Source: Synergistaceae bacterium UBA5560
GTDB taxonomy: Bacteria; Synergistota; Synergistia; Synergistales; Aminiphilaceae
Direction: 5' to 3'
Length of the DNA stretch: 11,212 nucleotides
Assembly (NCBI GenBank): GCA_002425685.1
Contig: DIMS01000118.1
Span: forward strand, 12,142 to 23,353
This document shows, one piece after another, positions 6,881-11,212 of the stretch. Position 1 is the stretch's first letter. Each line of letters opens with the position of its first letter. Position numbers and translations under genes: made by a program. The notes beneath the pieces are model-generated. The model searched no databases, was not told the DNA's origin, and saw only the letters and a program-made list of their open reading frames with translations.

Positions 6881-7280
6881 CGGGAGAATGATTGCGCGTC
6901 GGCAGAGGCACAAGCGGACGGCGTGAGCGGGATGTGTCGGTGCGCTCGTGTCCTGCCGTCGCGGGCGGATGCGGGGTCTCCGGAAGAAACGAGCCTGTCG
7001 ATTCCATCGTTTCATCGATCTGAGAGCGAAACGAATCCCCACGGCCGGATGGCGGGTGAGCGCGGACAGGAAGTGTGCTTCGGTCCTGTCGCCCGGCCTT
7101 CGTTTTCGCCCCGGATGTGTCGCACCTGCGGAAACAGCGGCAACAGAAGGTTCTTTCGGCGGCCCCGTGTGCTCTCCGGTCCGTTCTCTTCGGCGGACGG
7201 GAGCGCGTCCGCCCGTTTCACGGAGCATGCAACGCATCGGGGAGATCCCCCTTGCGCAATTGATGGGAGGTATCACATTC
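6881..7280. other. Non-coding gap between gltS and the cyclodeaminase-family gene
   Basis: Four hundred bases in which I see no convincing gene, no clear promoter and no terminator with a T-run after gltS. An open frame extends upstream from the next gene to 6948, but its translation is Arg/Pro-rich, unlike any enzyme N-terminus, and has no good ribosome binding site. An 8-bp palindrome TTGCGCAA at 7252-7259 lies just before the ribosome binding site of the next gene. Without a gltS terminator, some readthrough into the next gene is possible. Confidence 0.5.
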
Positions 7281-8414
7281 ATGGAAAAGCAGCAGGGCAA
7301 GAAAGTGTCGTTTCTGTATCTGAACGAGAAGGACATGATCGAGGCGGGCGTTCTGGACATGCCCGAATGTGTGGAGGTGACCGAAGAGGTGTTCCGCCTT
7401 CTCGGCAGCGGGGACTACCTGATGGGAGGGCCTCTCTGCAACGAGCACGGCCAGATGCTCTGGTTTCCCAAGGAGAGCCCCTTCGCGAACATGCCCGTCG
7501 CGGGTCCCGACCGGCGCTTCATGGCCATGATCGCCTATCTCGGAGGGCGTTTCAACGTCTGCGGCGAGAAATGGTACGGGTCGAACATCGAGAATCCGCT
7601 GAAGCGGGGGCTTCCCCGGTCGATTCTCATGGTGATGCTCAACAATGCGGTCACCGCGGAGCCGCTGGCCCTCATGTCGGGAAATCTGATCAGTGCCATG
7701 CGCACCGGCGCCGTTCCCGGCGTTGCGGCCAAGTACCTGGCCCGGAAGGGCGCGGACACGGCGGCGATCATCGGGACGGGGGTCATCAGCAGGGCCTGCC
7801 TTCTCGCCATCTGCGCCGGTGTGCCGGGAATCCGCACAGTGAAGCTCTACGACATCCGGGAAGAGCAGATGGAGCGCTTTGAAAAGGACATGGCGGAGAA
7901 GCTCTCCGTGACCTTCCGGCGCTGTTCGTCTCTGGAGGAGGCGGTTCGCGGGGCGGACGTGATCAGCGTGGCGACTTCGGGGGCCAAGGCTGCTGAAATC
8001 CGGGAGGAGTGGCTCCGGGAAGAGGCGCTGGTGGAACTGACGGGCATCGCGGACATCACTCCCGAGCTCTACATGAAGAGCACTATCGTGGCGGACAACT
8101 GGAAGATGCACCGCTCGTGGATGACCGAGGGAGACGAGCATCCCGACGGCATCGAGAGCATTCTGAGCTGGGCGCCCTCGGCGCCGGTGATCCGCCTCGT
8201 GCTGGGCGGGCGGGTGCGGCACGAGGACATCCAGAGCCTCGGCGACATCGTCGGCGGCACTCCCTTTGTCAGGAAGCCCGGCGCGCCGGTGATGTTCATC
8301 ACGGGGGGAATGCCTGTGGAGGACGTGGCCTGGGGATACACGGTCTACCAGAACGCCCGGAAGAGGGGTATCGGCCAGGAACTGCTCCTCTGGGATTCGC
8401 CCCACTGGTTCTAG
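7281..8414 (+). CDS. Ornithine cyclodeaminase/mu-crystallin family protein
   Basis: Cytoplasmic NAD(P)-binding enzyme of the ornithine cyclodeaminase/mu-crystallin superfamily, whose members deaminate or reduce amino acids and imines. The 377-residue protein is a little longer than typical ornithine cyclodeaminase (about 330-350). Visible landmarks: Lys97 in GEKWYGS, Arg141 in MRTGAVPG, the nucleotide-binding IIGTGVISRA at about 163-172, and Asp191 in LYDIR at the end of the second strand, which favours NAD. The usual catalytic GGDxPGKxEL region is altered to TGIADITPEL (254-263), two residues shorter between Asp and Glu, so true ornithine cyclodeaminase activity is doubtful. It resembles a subgroup often annotated as tyramine oxidase subunit B; the real reaction is unknown to me. 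Start: ATG 7281 with GGGAGG 10 bases upstream and homology beginning at VSFLYL; ATG 7263 lies in frame but overlaps that site. Nearby gltS and the RpiR regulator suggest amino acid metabolism. Confidence 0.88.
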   Translation: MEKQQGKKVSFLYLNEKDMIEAGVLDMPECVEVTEEVFRLLGSGDYLMGGPLCNEHGQMLWFPKESPFANMPVAGPDRRFMAMIAYLGGRFNVCGEKWYGSNIENPLKRGLPRSILMVMLNNAVTAEPLALMSGNLISAMRTGAVPGVAAKYLARKGADTAAIIGTGVISRACLLAICAGVPGIRTVKLYDIREEQMERFEKDMAEKLSVTFRRCSSLEEAVRGADVISVATSGAKAAEIREEWLREEALVELTGIADITPELYMKSTIVADNWKMHRSWMTEGDEHPDGIESILSWAPSAPVIRLVLGGRVRHEDIQSLGDIVGGTPFVRKPGAPVMFITGGMPVEDVAWGYTVYQNARKRGIGQELLLWDSPHWF

Positions 8415-8468
8415 AACCTTCTGGAATCGGTCTGCGGTGTGGTTGCCCTGGATGAAAATGAGGCAGGC

Positions 8469-8496
8469 CGCTCCGGAAAGAGTGCCTTCCGGAGCG
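8469..8496 (+). other. 10-bp perfect hairpin downstream of the cyclodeaminase-family gene
   Basis: CGCTCCGGAA (8469-8478) and TTCCGGAGCG (8487-8496) form a perfect 10-bp stem with an 8-base loop, 54 bases after the stop codon. There is no T-run, so it is probably an RNA-stabilising or processing structure ahead of the true terminator about 110 bases further on. Confidence 0.5.
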
Positions 8497-8513
8497 TGAG
8501 GAATGGTGGCAGC

Positions 8514-8543
8514 GGAACGGTACGGTACGGGACGGAGCGGAGC
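8514..8543. repeat. Pentamer tract (GGNNC)6
   Basis: Six uninterrupted 5-bp units: GGAAC, GGTAC, GGTAC, GGGAC, GGAGC and GGAGC. The tract lies in the 3' untranslated region of the cyclodeaminase-family gene, between a hairpin and the terminator. A comparable period-5 tract lies before the terminator downstream of the next gene. Confidence 0.55.
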
Positions 8544-8608
8544 GAAGAGCCCGTGCCCCGCAGGGAACGGAAAGAGAAACGTGCGAAAAAGACAGGTGCG
8601 ACACGGAT

Positions 8609-8641
8609 GCTCCCGGGACGATGTTCCCGGGAGCGTTTTTT
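8609..8641 (+). terminator. Intrinsic terminator of the cyclodeaminase-family gene
   Basis: A perfect 10-bp stem (GCTCCCGGGA at 8609-8618, TCCCGGGAGC at 8625-8634) with a six-base loop is followed, after one G, by six Ts at 8636-8641. Standard rho-independent form on the plus strand, 194 bases after the stop codon, so the transcript has an unusually long 3' tail. No T-run on the other side, so it works in one direction only. Confidence 0.92.
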
Positions 8642-8936
8642 GGTGTGCCTGCGCGTTGCGCCGGAATTCCGCCGCAGGAAGCCGGAAGCAAAAAACCCAG
8701 GCAGGTCCTCCGGACCGGGGGAACATCTTGCCGTCGGAATCTGAAGTGGGCTTTTTTTCGCCGGAGGGGATGTGTTCGGGCAGATCTGCGTTGCCACGGC
8801 GGCGGGAGACGCGGCGGAACGCTCGGGAAAAACGGTTCCGCCGGGGGCGGCGGGTGGATTTTCGCCGGAAACGCGGTGCCGTTTGCGGCGGTTTTGTGTA
8901 TCATGGAACGAAGCTCTTCCTGCAAAGATCTTTCGG
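8642..8936. other. Non-coding region upstream of the RpiR gene
   Basis: No gene is supported here: the open frames on both strands have Arg/Gly/Pro-rich translations without family character. A CCCAG/CTGAA-bordered stretch ends in eight Ts near 8753-8760 without a tight stem. A TATCAT near 8899-8904 could be a -10 for rpiR, but no good -35 lies 16-18 bases before it, so no promoter is called. Confidence 0.4.
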
Positions 8937-8941
8937 AATCT

Positions 8942-9030
8942 CTGAAGAAGGCTACGTCAGCCCCGCAGGGCGCCTCGCAGAGCCTGATGCGCCCCGAGTC
9001 AAGGGAAAGCGAAAGGTCTTTAGGCAGAGC
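8942..9030 (+). repeat. MITE/REP-like dispersed repeat, copy A
   Basis: The first 80 bases (8942-9021) match 9982-10061 with about six substitutions, at a constant 1040-bp offset. The unit starts CTGAAGAAGGCTACGTCAGC and ends with GAAAGCGAAAGGTCTTT. Copy A also has AATCTCTGAAGAA at 8937-8949, the reverse complement of the right end of copy B, so full elements appear to have inverted ends. The right end of copy A (TTTAGGCAGAG) has decayed from that inverted-repeat form. It carries no gene. It ends about 50 bases before the rpiR start and may supply part of its leader. Confidence 0.85.
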
Positions 9031-9080
9031 TTCCCTTTCCACGAAGATGTTTTCATATCTTTCATATGACGGAGAAGATC

Positions 9081-9974
9081 ATGACCGATGCGCGTCACCT
9101 GTACAAAAAGATAACCGAGAGCAAAGATGCGTTGCCCGGTTCGCAGAGAAAGGTTGCGGACTACATTCTGCGGAACGGCCGCGAAGTGGCGTTTCTCACG
9201 GCGGAGGAGCTGGCGAAGCGCACGGGCGTGAGCCTCGCCACGGTGGTGCGCACCGCCGCGGGCCTGGGGTTCGAGAGCTACCAGGTCCTGCGGGAGCTTC
9301 TGGCCGATGTGGCCAAAGCTTCTTATTCCCCCACGTGGCGCGAGCTGGAGGATTCCTGGCGCAATCCCGACAGTGGGGACTACTTCGGCATGGTGGTGCG
9401 GGACACCATCGAGGCGCTGCGGCACATTCTCACCCCCGGTGTGGCTGCCTCCGTGCGGAACGCCGTGGAGATCCTCGACGGGGCGCGGGTGGTCCACATC
9501 ATGGGGAGCCGCTCCAGCAGGGCCCCGGCGCTCTCGCTGTACTACGCCTTTCAGCAGTTTCTGCGGGATGCCCGCCTGTTGGGGACGATGGGCGGGGACG
9601 ATCTTTACGAGAACCTGCTGCGCGTCCGGGAGAAGGACGCGTTCATCGCTATCTCCAACGGATATCCCCACTACGCGGTGCAGACCCTCGACGCGGTGCG
9701 CTTCGTGGGCGAGCGCGGCGTGCCGGTGGTGCTCGTCACGGACAGCATGAGCAACCCCGCCATTCCCTTCTGCCGGGAGGTCATCCACGTGCCCGGCTGC
9801 GAAGCGCACTTTTCCCTCATTCCCCTCATGGCCGTCCTCGATGCGGTGGTGGTGGGCATGGGGCGGAAACGCTCCGACGAGGCGGTGGACTCCCTGCGCT
9901 CCCTGTGGAAGATTCTCATCGAGAACGGCATCACCATGCGGCCCGACGAGGAGGACAAACGAAGGAAATCCTAG
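9081..9974 (+). CDS. RpiR-family transcriptional regulator (HTH plus SIS domain)
   Basis: DNA-binding regulator of the RpiR (MurR/RpiR) family. The 297-residue protein has the two expected domains. The N-terminal helix-turn-helix spans about residues 1-77, with the core LTAEELAKRTGVSLATVVRT (39-58) followed by LGFESYQVLRELL. The C-terminal SIS domain spans about 120-260, with GSRSSRAPALSLYYAF (142-157) as the ligand loop and SNGYPHYAVQTLDAV followed by GVPVVLVTDS (213-222). SIS domains usually bind a phosphosugar; in amino acid loci of anaerobes the effector is often unknown. Start choice: ATG at 9081 has GGAG six bases upstream, while an upstream in-frame ATG at 9066 has no ribosome binding site. 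It is a single-gene unit bracketed by two repeat copies; the cyclodeaminase-family gene or gltS are plausible targets, by proximity only. Confidence 0.92.
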   Translation: MTDARHLYKKITESKDALPGSQRKVADYILRNGREVAFLTAEELAKRTGVSLATVVRTAAGLGFESYQVLRELLADVAKASYSPTWRELEDSWRNPDSGDYFGMVVRDTIEALRHILTPGVAASVRNAVEILDGARVVHIMGSRSSRAPALSLYYAFQQFLRDARLLGTMGGDDLYENLLRVREKDAFIAISNGYPHYAVQTLDAVRFVGERGVPVVLVTDSMSNPAIPFCREVIHVPGCEAHFSLIPLMAVLDAVVVGMGRKRSDEAVDSLRSLWKILIENGITMRPDEEDKRRKS

Positions 9975-9981
9975 GATACCC

Positions 9982-10073
9982 CTGAAGAAGGCTACGTCAG
10001 CCCCGCAGGGCGCATCGCAGAGCCTGATGCGACTCGGGCCAGGGGAAAGCGAAAGGTCTTTCTTCAGAGATTT
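9982..10073 (+). repeat. MITE/REP-like dispersed repeat, copy B
   Basis: Second copy in the same orientation, beginning 7 bases after the rpiR stop. Its ends are a perfect 8-bp inverted pair: CTGAAGAA at 9982-9989 and TTCTTCAG at 10060-10067, the latter extending to AGATTT. Internal small dyads include GGCT/AGCC, GCCC/GGGC (GCCCCGCAGGGC) and CGCATC/GATGCG. The overall form is a structured, non-coding, miniature inverted-repeat element. It would be transcribed at the 3' end of the rpiR message. Confidence 0.85.
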
Positions 10074-10121
10074 CCTGGGTTTCCCGTTCTCCGGAAAACA
10101 TCCGGCCCGCAAGGCGTCGCC

Positions 10122-10145
10122 CCCGCGCTCCCTCGGGAGCGCGGG
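10122..10145 (+). other. Very stable GC hairpin downstream of rpiR
   Basis: CCCGCGCTCCC (10122-10132) and GGGAGCGCGGG (10135-10145) are perfect inverted repeats around TC; in RNA this would be a 10-bp stem with a CUCG tetraloop. No T-run follows, so it is more likely a stability or pausing element than a terminator. Confidence 0.55.
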
Positions 10146-10221
10146 ACCAAAAGGCACGGACACGGCGGCCTCTTCCGCAACGGGAGGGGCCGTTTCCGCA
10201 AGAGGACACACACAGGACACC

Positions 10222-10256
10222 GAACAGGACAGGACAGAACAGGACAGAACAGAACA
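10222..10256. repeat. Pentamer tract (GRACA)7
   Basis: Seven uninterrupted 5-bp units alternate GAACA and GGACA: GAACA, GGACA, GGACA, GAACA, GGACA, GAACA, GAACA. The tract ends 5 bases before the stem of the terminator and lies outside any gene, so simple coding phase variation is not expected. Confidence 0.75.
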
Positions 10257-10260
10257 GGGG

Positions 10261-10292
10261 GCTCCCGAACATCGGGAGTCTCTTTTGTTTTT
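10261..10292 (+). terminator. Intrinsic terminator after rpiR
   Basis: A 7-bp perfect stem (CTCCCGA at 10262-10268, TCGGGAG at 10272-10278), extendable by one G-U pair, has an ACA loop and is followed by TCTCTTTTGTTTTT. Plus-strand rho-independent form, about 290 bases after the rpiR stop; the 3' tail includes repeat copy B, the GC hairpin and the pentamer tract. Confidence 0.85.
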
Positions 10293-10795
10293 CTCGTTCC
10301 CGTGTACCCGCTCGGTGGCGGTTTGCACTCGCCTGACGTCGGCGTGTTTTCTCCGGCCCTCTTTTTCTCTCCCCTTCTTTGCGCTGCTCTGCTTCTCCAC
10401 CTCTCCGCCTCCTGAAACGCGCTTCCGGACAGTGAACCCTCACGGCTCCCTAACGCATGTTTCTTCGTCCTCCCGTTATGATGGGTTCTGCGGGGACGAT
10501 GCGAAAAATTCTGCATTCAAAATATTTTGATTTTCTGAGAGTGGCTTGTTTTTTGTGTGGTGCGGCGACGCGAGTTTGCGGTGGATGTCTCGCAAGGTGA
10601 AGCTTCGAGAGGGGGAATCCTGTCTCCCTGTCGGACGGGCAGTTTTCCATCCTCCGCAGGAAGGCCCAGGGCGGAAGGATCCTGCCTGCCTGTGGAGCTG
10701 ACTTCCGAGAAGCGGAAGAAGTCATGGGGGCTTGGAACCCGGAAACACCACGGACGAGGCACTCTCGGGCGGGAAGTGCGAAGGAGGAGAGAGTC
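10293..10795. other. Non-coding region upstream of the Cache receptor gene
   Basis: No gene is supported in this stretch of about 500 bases. Visible elements are a perfect 14-bp AT palindrome TCAAAATATTTTGA at 10517-10530, in an AT-rich patch that is the likeliest promoter zone, and an imperfect long hairpin at about 10637-10687. In the hairpin GGGCAG pairs with CTGCCT, and ATCCTCCGC pairs with GCGGAAGGAT with one bulge. No sigma-28 (TAAA / GCCGATAA) flagellar-type promoter and no convincing -35/-10 pair was found. Confidence 0.4.
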
Positions 10796-11212
10796 ATGAG
10801 AACGATACGGGGAAAGATTCTTGCGTGGTTCGTGTCCGCGGTACTTGTGCTCTGCGGTGCTCTTGGTGTGGTGCTCTACCGGCAGGTGAGCGGCTCCGTG
10901 ACGACCCTTTCGGACGGAATGGCCATGGACATCGCCGGGGCCAGAGCGGACCAGGTGGGGGAATGGCTTGCCCGCATCAACGACGTGACGAAGACCATCG
11001 CGCGCATGGAAGTCGTGCGCGCCATGGAGTGGGACGGCATGAAGGATGAACTGATGGCCCTGCAGAAGCGGGACGCGCAGTTCATCGAGATGTATTTCCG
11101 CATCGACCCCGAGGGCAACGCGCCGAACACCATGGGTGTCCAGGGAGCGAACCTGTCGGAACGGCCCTATTTCAAGAAGATCATGGGCGGCGCCGACACG
11201 GTCATCACGGAC
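10796..11212 (+). CDS. Membrane-anchored Cache-domain sensory protein, N-terminal part (probable methyl-accepting chemotaxis protein)
   Basis: The first 139 residues of a gene that continues past the window end. A short basic start (MRTIRGK) is followed by a membrane segment at about 8-28 (ILAWFVSAVLVLCGALGVVLY) and then an extracytoplasmic region. That region has a long helix (about 40-95) and the start of a Cache fold (QFIEMYFRIDPEGNAPNTMG, then LSERPYFKKIMGG), where the ERPYF motif is typical of dCache_1 ligand sensors. This layout is commonest in methyl-accepting chemotaxis proteins, but a sensor kinase or diguanylate cyclase would look the same here because the signalling domain is missing. 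The ATG at 10796 is fixed by AAGGAGGA 7 bases upstream. dCache sensors often bind amino acids or organic acids, which would suit the neighbouring transporters. Confidence 0.85.
   Translation, partial: MRTIRGKILAWFVSAVLVLCGALGVVLYRQVSGSVTTLSDGMAMDIAGARADQVGEWLARINDVTKTIARMEVVRAMEWDGMKDELMALQKRDAQFIEMYFRIDPEGNAPNTMGVQGANLSERPYFKKIMGGADTVITD

Noticed and set aside
6948..7280. N-terminal extension of the cyclodeaminase-family protein
   Set aside because: It is Arg/Pro-rich without family similarity; the ATG at 7281 has a good ribosome binding site and starts where homology starts.
5816..7360. Long minus-strand open frame (514 codons) opposite gltS
   Set aside because: The translation is rich in His, Arg, Gly and Glu and lacks any domain; gltS on the other strand has clear membrane segments and motifs.
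7218..8726. Minus-strand open frame (502 codons) opposite the cyclodeaminase-family gene
   Set aside because: It is a shadow of the supported gene and would read backwards through its terminator and hairpin.
8681..8760. Second terminator ending in eight Ts near 8753-8760
   Set aside because: Flanking AAAAAACCCA and TGGGC...TTTT could pair, but the stem would enclose about 50 bases with little internal support, so it is not called.
8952..10400. Minus-strand open frame (482 codons) across the repeats and rpiR
   Set aside because: It spans both repeat copies, the pentamer tract and a terminator; composition is that of a non-coding shadow.
10541..10558. Possible sigma-54 promoter (TGGC then TTTTTTGTG)
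   Set aside because: The expected GC at the -12 position is missing (GT instead), so the match is too weak.

Overview
The window is GC-rich bacterial DNA, apparently from a fermenting or amino-acid-using anaerobe. It holds a TRAP transporter operon, a GltS-type glutamate carrier, an ornithine-cyclodeaminase-family enzyme and the start of a Cache-type sensory receptor. This gene mix fits Synergistota-like bacteria, but that is an inference from content and style; no rRNA or other marker gene is present.

Left half (1-5350), minus strand: one operon read from right to left. It encodes a nitrilase/omega-amidase-like hydrolase, a D-isomer-specific 2-hydroxyacid dehydrogenase, and a complete TRAP transporter (DctP, DctQ, DctM). 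A near-consensus leftward promoter (TTGACA, 17 bp, TATTCT) lies 157 bp upstream of the nitrilase start. Three palindromic operator-like boxes at exact 20-bp spacing cover it. The leader also carries four 13-14-nt tandem repeats, and a strong 12-bp hairpin separates dctP from dctQ. The simplest reading is substrate-controlled uptake of an organic acid with deamidation and 2-oxo/2-hydroxy acid interconversion in the cytoplasm.

Middle (5351-8641), plus strand: gltS is transcribed divergently from its own promoter (TTGACA, 17 bp, TATTGT). Two dyads, part of a 31-bp imperfect tandem duplication, overlie the -10/start region and the early leader. After a 400-bp gap comes the ornithine cyclodeaminase/mu-crystallin family enzyme, followed by a long 3' region with a hairpin, a pentamer tract and a clear intrinsic terminator.

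Right part (8642-11212), plus strand: an RpiR-family regulator (HTH plus SIS domain) is closely bracketed by two copies of an approximately 90-bp MITE/REP-like repeat in the same orientation. It is followed by a second pentamer tract and an intrinsic terminator. After about 500 bp of non-coding DNA a membrane-anchored Cache-domain receptor begins behind a strong ribosome binding site and runs off the window end.

No tRNA, rRNA, CRISPR array, insertion sequence or phage gene was seen. The most unusual content is regulatory and repetitive DNA rather than a new protein system.
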